Assembly (NCBI GenBank): GCA_021527695.1
Contig: JAKFAO010000007.1
Span: forward strand, 1 to 64,000
Source of the DNA: Naematelia aurantialba
Lineage: Eukaryota > Basidiomycota > Tremellomycetes > Tremellales > Naemateliaceae
DNA: 64,000 bases
Reading direction: 5' to 3'
The translations under genes were made by a program, and so were the position numbers. Shown here in pieces: positions 47,646 to 58,826 of the stretch; position 1 is the stretch's first letter, and every line of letters starts with the position of its first letter. The notes below the pieces were generated by a model that did no database searches, had not been told where the DNA came from, and worked only from the letters and a program-made list of their open reading frames with translations.

Positions 47646-48089
47646 ATGCCCCGACTCATCCCACGTCTGGCCTCGCTCCTCCCTCCGCGAACTCTCGCTC
47701 TTCAACCCACCACTCTCTCCGCCGCCCGTCCTGCGATCACTACGTTCCAACTCCCCTTCTCCCGCCTACAGCCAGCCCTGCCGTCGTCTGTAGCGTCATC
47801 CTCGACCTCGATGGCATTGCCTGCCCATCTCCCTCTTCCCCACCATCCATGCACGTCTGCCTCGACCTTTGTCAACTCTCATTTCCGGACATCTCTCCTC
47901 GCCTCCCTGGGCACCACTCATTCAACCCAGCTCAACCAGGTGCGGTTCACGACCTACGGACAAGAATACCAGCCGTCGCAGCGGAAACGCAAGAACAAGT
48001 GCGGGTTCCTCAAGCGCCTAAGGACTAAAGGCGGACGAGCCGTCTTGAAGCGACGTCTATTGAAGGGCAGGAGGTTCTTGAGTCATTAG
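47646..48089 (+). CDS. Mitochondrial large ribosomal subunit protein bL34m
   Basis: Intronless gene of 147 codons. A long Ser/Pro/Leu/Arg-rich N-terminal region (about 100 residues) has the look of a mitochondrial targeting peptide. The C-terminal 45 residues are the complete bL34 fold: [18 protein letters not shown] and [20 protein letters not shown]. The canonical KR-HGF motif reads RKRKNKCGF, with His replaced by Cys. Start 47646 is preferred over an upstream in-frame Met at 47565, because that Met lies in the promoter and adds a non-targeting stretch. Confidence 0.92.
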   Translation: MPRLIPRLASLLPPRTLALQPTTLSAARPAITTFQLPFSRLQPALPSSVASSSTSMALPAHLPLPHHPCTSASTFVNSHFRTSLLASLGTTHSTQLNQVRFTTYGQEYQPSQRKRKNKCGFLKRLRTKGGRAVLKRRLLKGRRFLSH

Positions 48090-48394
48090 CACGTATCCAG
48101 GAGATCAATGGCGCGACTCGAAGAACGAAAGTCAACAATGGACGGTGGGAAGGGGAAAGATCGACCGAGAGCGTGAGATGGAAGTATAGATCGGATGGGA
48201 GGGGTACGTCTACGCAGGGGAAGCGCATGATATAGCATCAATCTTTCTTCCCACTACGGCGGAGGGACGCATGTACATGTACAATGAGGACAGACTAATA
48301 TTAGCATACAAGAAAATCTATGTGTTCGCCGACCAACTGGATACGCCTGCTAGTCCATCAAAACTGACCGGACATTTCCGTCGAAACGTCCAGA
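48090..48394. other. Convergent intergenic region
   Basis: 305 bp between bL34m and the GBD/FH3 gene. Presumed 3' UTRs, nothing else recognised. Confidence 0.4.
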
Positions 48395-50654
48395 TCAAGA
48401 CCGCATATCCCACTCCGCTTTGCGCCGCCCACCCTCAACGGCAAAAGGATCCGGGAGGTATTCTGCTTGAGTCACGCCACGTCGCTTGACCTCTTCGGGT
48501 GGTGAGCCAACGAGTTTGTCAATCAGGTTGGGCAGACGACCGCTCGGCGAGGCTTCGCGGAGATGGTGGACGTATCGCGCGAGTTCGAGATGGAGCGTAG
48601 GGTAATATGTCGTGGAAGCTTTTCGAAGCGTCTTGGCAGTGTGTCAGCAGACGCTGAGCTGGGAGAGAATGGAAGTCATACGACAAGAATCCGGTCCATC
48701 CCAGATCCAAACAGATCATAATGCAGCTGCGCAGCCGCCTTCCGTGACTGTGTGGCGAGACACCTGCAGAGCGCATTGAGCAACCGAAAGTGCGTGGCCT
48801 GCTAGCGTCAATATCGGTCGTCTGTACACGTCTGCTGCGGCACTTACCACATAGTGCATCGCTTCAAATTCGACACCACCGGTCGCACCGCCCGGAGCCA
48901 CTGGTCTCTCTACTAAAGCGGGGTCTACCTCATGTAGCGCCCACAGCGTGCTCGTACCATGGCAGAAAATCCTGTCAACGTCAGTCACACTGGGCGACAG
49001 GCTTGTTGCTCACCAGAAATAGTCTCTACATATATCACTCAGTTCGCCCACCCATGCTTTGAACGGTTTTGGACGGTGAGCCTGGGTGATGAATTCGTGA
49101 TGCTCTTTCGTCTTATCCTCTTGCTCCGGCGCCAATAATTTCCGCACGTCAGAGCCAACGTCCACCAGTCCTGCCCTGGCTCCGGTCGCTCCGTCAAAGT
49201 GCACCGAGGTTGGCCGTGCCTGCGCAGTGCTGGCAGGGAACAACTCGAACAAGTACAACCACAATTCAAGGATGATTTGTCGCGATGCAAGGTCGCCGGG
49301 CTTCTTCTCCGAAAACAACAAGGTGGACAAGGCGGGAAAAGGTTGAGGGTACGATGCGCGAACAGCCCACTTGCCAACCTCCGAAGTGAACAGTGCCTTG
49401 ATGCATCGCAAGAGCTCAAACAGCATTTGATCATCGTGTTGCTCCTCCCTACCCCATCAGTGAGAGGTACGACACCCGACTTACCTCCACTCGACATCAA
49501 GTAGATCCTGCAGGCGCGCCAGGACCAACTTGTATCCCCCTCCATGGATAAACGCCTCAACCCAAGCAGTACTCTCATGTCGTAAGAGCATCCGTAGCTT
49601 TTTGCACCTGGCGACATCCATGTGGAGATCTGTCGCTTTGTGGGTGCTGAGCCATGAGATGAACGATTCGGGTCGCTCGCCCATCGTAATATTCAGACCT
49701 TTACCGCTGGTGCGACCGAAAGAAGGAACAGAACCCGACGAAGACGATGCAAACAGACTCAAGGGTCGCGTGGGTGCCGTCGGTCCCGTGGACATGTGCC
49801 GCGCCGACTGTGGGCGCGACAGGTCCATACTAGTGCGCGCCTTGTGACCCGGTGAGAACATCGGGCTCGATGACGCCAGCGGGGAGGCGACGATAGTAAA
49901 CTGGCCTCCACTAATCATATAGGTCTTTCCGACTTCGGGGTTTGGGCCAGGACTCCCGAGGCTGCCTGATGATTTGGTTTTTCGCAGTATCGGAGTGGAC
50001 AACCGTTTCTTTACTTTTGGCGTCTCCTTTGGAGGCAAAGGCAGTCCTAAAGAAGAGAGTATAGTCGAATTGGCATTCATCGTGGAATGCAGGATGGAGG
50101 ACTTGACGTCAGATGATACCACATTGATCTTTTGGCGGACAGTGGAAGACACTTGGAGCGAATCCTGATAGTTAGCTCTGGCGCCGGACGGCACACACCA
50201 GTAGTCGGTCAAATTGGGTGTCCACATCTGCGTTCCCTCCTAATCGAGATGCCGGAGGAGTCTGGGGAGTCTCAGGCCATTGCTCTCGTGGAGTCTTTAA
50301 GTTCTCCTCCCAAGTCGACCTGCCACTGTCCTGTCGATACGCCCAAGGCTCCGGCATATTGACCCGTCTGCTGTCACCAAGGCTCTCAAATGGACCGCCC
50401 GAGGGAGCGGGACTAGGACGTGACGAATGTGATGACGAGTCGGAGCGCGGTGGTCGAGGTAAGTAGTGGGCTGATGGGCCCCTCGCCTCAGGGACGGCCA
50501 TAGAACCCACCGGCATCGGCATGCGTTGATGATGATTCGGAGCGTGAGGGTGAGGGTGGGCCTTGACGTGGCTAACTCGGATGGGGACGCCTGGAGGGAG
50601 CATAGATGACTGCCTAGTGGCCGCAGTGTGACGAGGAGATGTCTGTGACTGCAT
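48395..50654 (-). CDS. Diaphanous GTPase-binding/FH3-type armadillo protein without FH2
   Basis: About 680 residues. The start at 50654 gives MQSQTSPRHTAATRQ. The first ~300 residues are disordered and rich in Pro/Ser/His. Then come the GBD/FH3-like helices: ESFISWLSTHKATDLHMDVARCKKLRMLL, STAWVEAFIHGGGYKLVLARLQDLL, LFELLRCIKALFTSEVGKWAV and RQIILELWLYLFELFP. WVGELSDICRDYFW, EFEAMHYV and LHYDLFGSGMDRIL follow, and the protein ends AEWDMRS. The fold resembles the Rho-binding half of formins, but no proline-rich FH1 or FH2 actin-nucleating domain follows: the stop is at 48395 and the next gene is convergent. It may be a Rho/Cdc42 effector with no actin activity. Divergent from SF3A1 by 200 bp. 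Confidence 0.75.
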
Positions 50655-50854
50655 CGTTGGTCAAGGCATGGGTTGAATGACAGACGACAATGACGGGAAT
50701 GTTTTGCAAGATGGCGAGTCCTGGTTTCCCCCCGGGGAAAGCAGCCGCGTGAGAGAGTGCCACACAGTTATAACGCCGTTATCTCCGCTCTCTTCTCTTC
50801 TCTATGGCAGCTCTCGAGCTCGTTTTTGCCTGTATCACTTTTGTGCAAGACGCA

Positions 50855-53323
50855 ATGGCAACCCTCAGCCTCCCCAAGCCAGTCAATACATACGCTGGCG
50901 AGGATGAGCTGCGGCCAAAGATCAACGGTATCCCCGTGAACGGTAATGGGACGCCTCATGAGGAAAGCGGCGGTGAGGAAGGAGAAGGAGAAGAGTGGCG
51001 ACCACCTCGGCCAAGTGATCGGTTCAAGAAGGGCATCATCTATCCACCCAAGGAGATCCGAAGTGAGTGTCGCTTGCTCACATAAGCTTGCCACTTAAGA
51101 GTGTAGACATCGTCGACAAGACGGCTGCGCACATATCGAAATCGCCGACCCCGCTCCTACTTGAAGAGAAGATTAGAGAATTCCAAAAGACAGACCCAAA
51201 GTTTGCCTTTCTGAACGATGCGGATCCGTATCACCAGTATTATCGGTACATGATTGAGAAGATCAAAGAGGATGCCGAAGACGCTGCGACAAGAGGTGTG
51301 AGCGCAACACCTGCACCTCAGGCACCAGAGACGACCAAGGCGGCTGGCAAGGAGGAAGAGTCGACGACATACGAGCCCAAGGCATGGGAGTTCAAGGTGG
51401 ATCTTCCAGGAGTCACCGCGATGGACTTGTGAGTCGATGATCAAAGGCAAGTGCTGACAGCAGGGATATCTTGCGTTTGACAGCCTTGTTTCATGCGCGT
51501 CGTGGTCGATCATTCCTCTCGTCTCTCTCCATTCGCGAGGGTCGTAATTATCAGTTCGACTTTTTGCGCCCAACACATTCGCTCTTTGGATACTACAATC
51601 GCATGGTCGAGTCGTATCAAAAAGTCATGCAGCCGCCGCCTGGTCTGATTGAGGGATTGATCAAGGATCACAGCGACCCAAAGATCAAGTGGAAGACTCT
51701 GGAGGAGGCGAGGAACAGGGCGGATTGGGAAAAGGGACGCAAGAAGCGGGACGACGAACGAGCGAAAGAGAAGGAGGAAGAGACAAAAGCAATGGCGCAG
51801 ATCGACTGGCAGGACTTTGTTGTCGTCGAGACTATCGAGTTTACTCAAAACGACATGGAGTTGGATCTCCCCCCACCGACTTCTATCGACAAGCTCCAGT
51901 CGATGAGCATGGCAGAAAGGAGAATGGCATCAATGGTCATGGAAGAGACGGGTGCGGGACCTACTGGATCAGGCGTCCAGCCCATGACCGCGATGGAAGA
52001 GGAGATGGAGATGGAAGAAGAAGAGGAGGAGGAGGTCCGTCTACAGCGTATCAAAGCAGAGCAGGAACAGGCACGGGCAAGGGAAGTACAACGAGCTGCA
52101 ATGGAGTCGCGGGGTGTCAAGATCAAGAAGGATTATGTGTCGAAAGGTGAGCCATGGGTGGGATGACGCTTATGATAGGTATTCAACGATCCGGTGCGGT
52201 GGCAACCGCCAAGTGTCCATATTGTGGTCAATCCATCCCTGAGAACGAGCTGTCTGAGCATATCCGTATTGAGCTGCTGGATCCCAAGTGGAAGGAACAG
52301 AAACGACAACTCGAACAGCGTCGCGCTCAGCACAACCAACTCACGCAGGGTGCCGACGTATCTGGCTCTCTGCGGAATCTTGCATCGGCGCGAACAGATC
52401 TGTTTGGCGATGACGTGGATGAGGCGGAACGAAAGAGACGCGAGGAAGAGGAGAAACAGAAGCGCAAGGAGAGGGAGAAGATTATTTGGGACGGTCACAC
52501 AGCGTCGGCAGCCAAGACGGCAGATACGTTCCAAACGCAATTCAGCTTGGAGGACCAGATCAAGAAGATGCATTCCAGAATGGGTCTCACGTGAGTCTTT
52601 CCGGTTCTGAATAGCGCCGCGTCGTTCTGACTATCTAGGGGCGATGCCGAGCAATCACGGGTCGGTCCACAAGCGGGGCCCGGCATCCAACCGCAACCCA
52701 TACCGCCTCCCATGGCAGCAGGACTGCCGACTCCGGGTGGTGGTACAGCATACTCTGGTGCGACTATTTCAGCGGCGCCCACGGGTCCATCGACAAGAGA
52801 ATATATATCTGCGCCTTACGATCCGACCTTTGCTCCCCCCGCCGCATCTGCGTCTGCATCGGGTCCCTCTGTCCACCCTTCGCGTTTAGGACAAGTCAGT
52901 GCTCCTACACCACCAGTCGTCCCCAAGACCCGGCCTGCAGCGGATGATGATGATGATGACACACCCGCCGAACGTCCCGTTTTCAAGCGGCCAAAGGTGG
53001 AAAAGCTCCCATATGGGCAGATGTATACCGAGGTCGACTGGATGTCGCTTCATCCAGACCCAGTTGCCATTTCGGTCCAGCTCCCATCGATGCCCGACAA
53101 GCCCGAATGGAAACTTGACGGATCGATCATTACGGTGCCCGATCTCCCTGTCAAGACGCTCTTTTCGACGGTGCGAGAGCGCATCAAGCGAATCGTCGAT
53201 GCGGATCTGCCAGTGTCAAAGATCAAGTTGGATTATAATGGCAAGACGATGAACAATGGGCACACGATGGCGAGTGTGAATCTGGATGATGGGGATGTGA
53301 TTGTCATGTCGATGAGGAAGTGA
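50855..53323 (+). CDS. Splicing factor 3A subunit 1 (SF3A1/Prp21)
   Basis: U2 snRNP component needed for pre-spliceosome assembly. The start at 50855 gives MATLSLPKPVNTYAG; an in-frame ATG at 50804 is less like the family. Two SURP domains are present: VDKTAAHISKSPTP with KFAFLNDADPYHQYYRYMI, and LDILRLTALFHARRGRSFL with FDFLRPTHSLFGYYNRMVESY. The PRP21-like region follows with WQDFVVVETIEF and an acidic EEEMEMEEEEEEE stretch. CPYCGQSIPENELSEHIRIELLDPKW is a zinc-finger-like segment. The C-terminus is a ubiquitin-like domain (IKLDYNGKTMNNGHTMAS, GDVIVMSMRK) preceded by a Pro-rich linker. Four introns. Confidence 0.93.
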
Positions 53324-53610
53324 TCTGGAGTGTTGGTGGTTGGGTGGTGGCTGCGAGGTAGTTGCAGAGTAGAGCTGCCAGTATTTTTGCATGGCCAGTT
53401 TGAGAGCAGCTGTCAGCCGCTACCGCTGCCGTGAGGATGATGATGATGATGGCACGTATTGCATGTATTGCGAGCAATACTACTGGTAATCTTTGTGAAT
53501 TCGGAGATCTCCAGAGACCCGGAGTTGAATACCGAATGTGCCAGTTGTCACCGACTCGTCCTCGTCACTGGATTCCCCCCCTCTGCCGAGCCATTCGAAC
53601 CAGCCAAGCC

Positions 53611-56600
53611 ATGCAAGTGACAACACCGTCAGACGCAGGCCCGTCGACGCCCACACACGGCTCCAAGGCAGCGCGGTATGGGGCCTCGTGTGCGGGCTGT
53701 AGGCGGAGAAAGCAGCGTTGCGATGCCAGGCTGCCAAGTTGCTCGCGGTGCGACAAGCTTCACGAACAGTGTGTCTACGAGAGGTGAGTCGTTGCGTCGT
53801 TGCGTCATTTCGTCATGGTGTGGATCGCCAGTCATCCATGCACTGATGGGATTGATGCTGATGCTCACCCGTTCGGTAGTAACATTCGAAACCAGCCTTC
53901 GCCGCACCTTGTTCCTCTCCTGCTCAAGACGTTTGATTTCCTTCAACAGCTCGCCGATAGTCCAGAGGAAGCAGGTCTCAAATCGCGGATACGCGAGTAC
54001 CTGACCCAAACGCCCTTGCCGAGCTTTGCAGACCACGGACAGGTAGTGCCTCCTCCTACGTCGGAGATCACCATACGGCCAGCAGCAGCCCCGGTCAAGG
54101 TGGAGGAGGGGGAGAGGACAGAGGAGATTGACGATTTGCTCATGCACATGAGTCTGGCGGATGACGGGCAGGTATGTCCTTTCGCGTTCCCCTTGTGCAG
54201 TATCAGCATGTACCATCAAGTTGCATGTGCGTCGCGGTGTGCGCCTGTGGGAATACGGCGTGGCCTGTACTGGGAGGGGCTGGTCGCATGCTGACGCGAT
54301 CTCCAGAGGGGCCATTTCGGACTCACTTCGTTTCTATGGCAGACGCCATCCGAGTCGGTCGTCGAAAGGCTCCAACGACGGATCTCCACTCCAGACGGCA
54401 CCAAGCCTGACGCACTGGAGCTGCAAGCTGGCGTGCTCAACTCGAATGCGGGCATGGTCAGCGCGTGGGAGAGCTGTGAGTCGCAGTTGACCATGGTCCC
54501 ATCGTGGCGTGGGAAGCTGTGAAGCTCAGAGCAAAGGCTGATGTGCGGGGTAGTGGCTTTCCACAAGTTGCAGTTGGAGAAAGGATGGGCCGGTGCAAAG
54601 ATGGTCATGCATCTCCTCAAGGTGAGGCTACCAGCACATTCTGAATCACTGCACCGTTCATGAGCTGACGTGTGCTAGGTGTACTTTAGTTGGCGTGAGT
54701 CATCGATCATCTGTGGGCAGGATAGCCGCTGATACCGAACAGAATATGGGCATCATTGCACCGTCTATCGACCAATCTTCATGCGTGCGTTTCCTCGACA
54801 TCCACTCACCCTAGCCGTGAAGCATCCCACCGAGACGATGATGCTGATCTGACCGACCAGGTGACATGGCTCTGGGCGGTCCGTACTATAGCCAATTCCT
54901 CCTCGAAGCCATCTGTGCCGCTGTGAGTCTACCGGTCAACAGCAGACGCCAAGGGACTGAGTGACCAGGCTGTTCTCTACTCGGACTATCACTTCGATCC
55001 ACAACGTCTGCCGCATGATGCTGGAAGTGCGCCTACCGCCGACCTACTTGGGGTTGGTGCAGAATACCTGAACAAAGCCAAGGCACTCTTGGCGGTTGAG
55101 CTTGAGAAGGTCTGCACTATTCGTGTCAGAGGACATCGCAAGCGCTGAAACGAAGCAGCCATCAAACGTCCCTGCCATACAGGGGATGATGATCCTCGGC
55201 CAGCGGGAGAGCTCATGTGGGAACGCTTCGCAGGGCTGGATGTATACTGGGATGGCATTCCGAGCGATGAGGTGAGCGTCCACTGCGATACCGTGAGGTC
55301 GCACGTACTCACACGACCAAAGGGACCTGGGAATTCACCTCGACTGCTCCAGATTGCCCATCTTTGGGTTCGGGACGCTCTCAGCGGAAGATCGCGAGAT
55401 TAGGCGGCGGCTCTTCTGGTCGGCCTTTACTTGGGACAAGGTGGACTTTTCCCCACAGCTCCTGCAGCCAAATGCTGACAGAATCCAGACAATCAGTCTC
55501 GCGCTCGGCCGGATGCCTACCTTCATGGCGTGGCAAGATGTATCGCCCGCACCGATAGGTACGCCAACCAACAGAGCCTTGGAAGTGACGGAAGCTGATT
55601 TCGATTAGTCGATGACACAGAGGACAACGACGAGTGGCGTCCGCATTTCTACGACGATATCATTCCACAGGACATGCGATCCTATCCCGTGCACAAGTCT
55701 TGGATGACGACAAACTACCGCCAGTTTGCAAAGGTGATTCCCCGTTCAGATCCTCCGCCGAGCATATCCCCTTTTTTGGTACTCGGGGAGAGGCTGACTA
55801 CGTGTAGCTGTGCGAACTTATCCAAAGCATCATCATCCGGCTGTACGACGGTCGCCCTCAGCGCGCAGAGACGTTGTCCTACGTTGCTTCGATGCGGGGG
55901 AAACTCGAGGCTTGGTACGAGCAATGTCCGGAGGGTGTCAAACTAGACACCAATCGGCTTCCAGAGCACTGTCCACCGCCGCATATCTTCTCCACCAAGT
56001 GAGTCTTGATGTCCTCATAGCGAGCGCTCCTTCGCCTCGTCAACACCGGCAGACTCTCTGGAAACTCTACGAGAATCGCTAACGCAAACTAGCACGCTGT
56101 ATCGCGCGACATGGATCCTCCTGTACCGGATCTTCCTTCCGCACGGTATCCCACTGCGTCTGCATCCTCCACCTCAACTCGCCCTCGAGGCGGCGAAAGC
56201 ATGCACTCGCGCGGCCGAAGAACTTCACCTGCTGTTCATGCTCTATCAGAAGAGTTTCGGCCTGCGGAACATGACGTGGACTGTGAGCTGGAGCATGGTC
56301 AGTCTTTCCTCCCTGTGTCATACGTGAGCTGATAAGGCCGTAGTACTCGGCCGCAACGGTCAATGCAATAGATTTCATGTCGCCAGACAAGACGGTCTCG
56401 GCCAAGGCCAGTGAGAGATTGATCTTTTCGTTGCATTGCCTCGAAAGGGGGACGAACACGACTCCGGGTACACGTAGGGTGAGTGTCTAGTCTCCTCGTG
56501 GCGGATCTCCGTTGTGCCGGATTTCCAGTAGAATCGTTATTGACCGTACGCCAGTCTGTCGAGATCATCAAGCAACGCCTTCGGTCACCATTACCGCCGA

Positions 56601-56974
56601 CGCCCAAGCACTCGTCTGAAGATCTCACGGCGCTCAATAATGGGCGTGAGAAGCGGACCGTGACGACGACTGTGAATCTCCATAATGGAGCAGACAGTAC
56701 GAGCGGCATGTTCGACTTTAGTCTCCCTCCGAGTGTCCCCCCCGCTTCCAGGCCGCCAGCTCAGGCTACGGGCTCGGCCGCCGAAGGGTCGACAGACGAC
56801 GACTCGGAGCTGATAGAGTTGTACAACTCGCTCTTCCAGGCGTCAGCTGCGCCGGGGGGTTCGGGCGGGAATGGCATAGATCTGATGTCGGGTGTGATGG
56901 CGATGCCGAGCATGACCAGCAATTCGGTGCGGTACGGCTGGGACGGGTGGACAGGCGAAGGATGGGACAGCTGA
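53611..56974 (+). CDS. Zn2Cys6 fungal-type transcription factor
   Basis: The start at 53611 gives MQVTTPSDAGPSTPT. The zinc cluster is on exon 1: SCAGCRRRKQRCDARLPSCSRC plus the last Cys in HEQCVYER (C-X2-C-X6-C-X6-C-X2-C-X6-C). A large first intron (about 95 bp) follows. The middle-homology region is spread over more than ten short exons, including LFHPS-like helices, EIRRRLFWSAFTWDKVDFS (the EIRRR-FW motif is typical), LALGRMPTF, a late ATWILLYRIFLPHG, and a low-complexity C-terminal tail rich in Gly, Ser and Asp ending WTGEGWDS. Some internal splices were not resolved. Neighbours give no clue to targets. Confidence 0.82.
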
Positions 56975-57260
56975 GTGGCTGAGGGGGGGCCGGTGGGAGC
57001 TTCTGGAGGGGTGGATGGGTGGGGAGGATCCAGCACAGGCTGCATGTTTGGGAGTGAAGGGTTATAATGTGTACCAAAGCGTTGTGCGAACTGGACAATG
57101 ACGAGGCTTTTGGATGTATGTAATGTATGAAAGTTGGCGGTCGGGGGAGTCGGTGGCACTAACAGGCTTGCCGGGCAGTGTCAGGCTCAGGCTCAAGATG
57201 GCGGCTGATGTCCCGAGTTGAGAGTCCAAGTTCACTATAGCGACAATACATGCACCGACG
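56975..57260. other. Short intergenic region
   Basis: 286 bp between the zinc-cluster gene and EMC10, G-rich at its left end. Presumed terminator and promoter; nothing specific seen. Confidence 0.35.
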
Positions 57261-58538
57261 ATGACGCGCACGATGGTGGGCCTGGTCGCCCTGCTGCTAC
57301 TTCTTCTGGTGATGGGCGACACGACGTACACGCTGCACCACCGATTCCTCCCTCTGTCTGGCAGCGGCGTGCCGCCAAAGTTCGTCAAGCGGGGAGTCGT
57401 TTCCATCGACCCTTCCTCTACCGGCACCGCGACCTTTCGGTCCGAGCCTGAGCGCCAAGGCGGCGGCAGCGGTGGCCGTGGTGAAGACCGAGGCGGAGGA
57501 AGTGCAGCTGGCACTAGAACTGAGGCCGGAGCTGGAGATGGAGATGGAGATAGATATGGAGCTGGAGCTGGGAGTGGAGCTGGAGATGGGGGTGGGCCAG
57601 GGTGGTATCAGCTTGGATTGGAGGTGGACGGCGAATGGATACTGGGCTCGACGAAATGTGTACGTCGGTCGTGCTTGATATCACCAGTCTGCGTGCTTGC
57701 ACTCACTTGACTACTTGCCCTGCTTGCCCTGCTTGCCCTGCTTGCCCTGCTTGCCCTGCTTGCCCTGCTTGCCCTGCTTGCCCTGCTTGCCCTGCTTGCC
57801 CTGCTTGCCCTGCTTGCCCTGCTTGCCCTGCTTGCCCTGCTTGCCCTGCTTGAAGTGCTTGAAGTGCTTGCACTCGCTACACTTGCACTCGCTACGCTTG
57901 CACTCACTGTAGTGCAACGCTCGCTGACTGGGACAGTGCTGCCGCGACGCTACCGGGCCTACCCCGCAAACGCTCACACTGCACCTCTCATCAGACCATG
58001 TCCCCACAGCACTCTACCTATCACCCTCGTCGGGCGACTGCTCTTGCGCTACCACCTCGTCTTGTCTTGCCGGTCTGGGAGCGAATCCCGGCCTGGACGT
58101 CGTGCTCAAGTCCCCACAGCGCCTCGCCGGGTAAGTCCACACCACCACCACCACCACCACCACCACCACCACCACCACCTCCTCCTCCTCCTCCTCCCCT
58201 ACCCCGATGGTTGGCTTCGGCACCCCCCGCATCCGCCGTACCAGTCTCTCCGATTGTGATGCCAGTCTCCCCGTCTGCATGCCAATCTCTCCGTCGGGAT
58301 GCCAATCCCACCGTATGCAGCACAGAACTGACCACGCAGCCCATCGCTCACGCCACCGCCCACCGTCGACCCGGCATCAGGCAAGCCAGCCCCGCCAGAG
58401 GAAAAGAGCTTTCTCCAAAAGTACTGGATACCGCTGGTCGGCGTAGGACTCTTTGCGGCGACGCTACTGGCTCCTGATCCGCCGGCACCGGCTGGGGCTG
58501 TAGGCGCTTCGGGGGCTGGCACAGAGGCAAAGCGGTAA
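57261..58538 (+). CDS. EMC10: ER membrane protein complex subunit 10 (EMC10)
   Basis: Subunit of the ER membrane insertase complex. Start 57261 gives a signal peptide (MTRTMVGLVALLLLLLVMGD). Exons 57261-57659, 57937-58130 and 58340-58538 give exactly 264 codons including the stop. The lumenal part contains PKFVKRGVVSID, WYQLGLEVDGEWILGSTK, QTLTLHLSSDHVPTALYL and NPGLDVVLKSPQRLAG. Near the C-terminus, PEEKSFLQKYWIPLVGVGLF is the conserved membrane anchor, with PDPP after it. Both introns are unusually long (277 and 209 bp) and filled with tandem repeats. A Gly/Asp-rich purine repeat in exon 1 (about 57525-57600) is open in two frames, so the exact residues there are less certain. Confidence 0.82.
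57714..57848. repeat. 9-bp minisatellite CTTGCCCTG x15 inside EMC10 intron 1
   Basis: Fifteen perfect head-to-tail copies, followed by two CTTGAAGTG variants (57849-57866) and two 15-bp copies of CTTGCACTCGCTAC plus one base (57867-57896). All lie inside the intron 57660-57936, so the long open frames through it on both strands are artefacts of the 9-bp period. Confidence 0.97.
58138..58198. repeat. CAC/CTC triplet microsatellite in EMC10 intron 2
   Basis: A run of about 13 CAC triplets followed by six CTC triplets, beginning eight bases inside intron 2 (58131-58339). It accounts for poly-His and poly-Gly open frames on the two strands. Confidence 0.93.
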
Positions 58539-58593
58539 TCCTGCCGACTTGATTGTCACACAAAGCGGTAATCCCGCTGACCTGATTGTCACA
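58528..58593. repeat. 33-bp tandem duplication across the EMC10 stop codon
   Basis: 58528-58560 and 58561-58593 are adjacent copies differing at a few positions in the middle. The first copy contains the AAG CGG TAA end of EMC10, and the second repeats it in the 3' UTR. Confidence 0.9.
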
Positions 58594-58826
58594 TGCATAG
58601 GATCAGACACCCTCTTCCCATCCGTACACTCGTGGTGCGCCTGATCCTGCAACGGCATCGACTGCGTATCTGCAATTATGTCTACAGGACTAATACGATG
58701 CCATGCATGCCACGATACGCAGACGGCTCGAGATGAGATGAAATGATACATCCGGGCGTATGCTGATGCTATTACTGATACCGATCACTGCCTTCCTCAT
58801 CGCTCGACACGCGGACGGCCAGCTGA

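Noticed and set aside
57714..57848. CRISPR-like array
   Set aside because: Units are contiguous 9-mers without spacers, in a eukaryotic intron.
57608..58007. Collagen-like or (GKQ)n/(SRA)n/(CLP)n proteins on both strands
   Set aside because: The 9-bp period keeps every frame open. The region is an EMC10 intron with fitting donor, branch site and acceptor.
57855..58344. Poly-His / poly-Gly coding frames
   Set aside because: They come from the CAC/CTC triplet run inside EMC10 intron 2.
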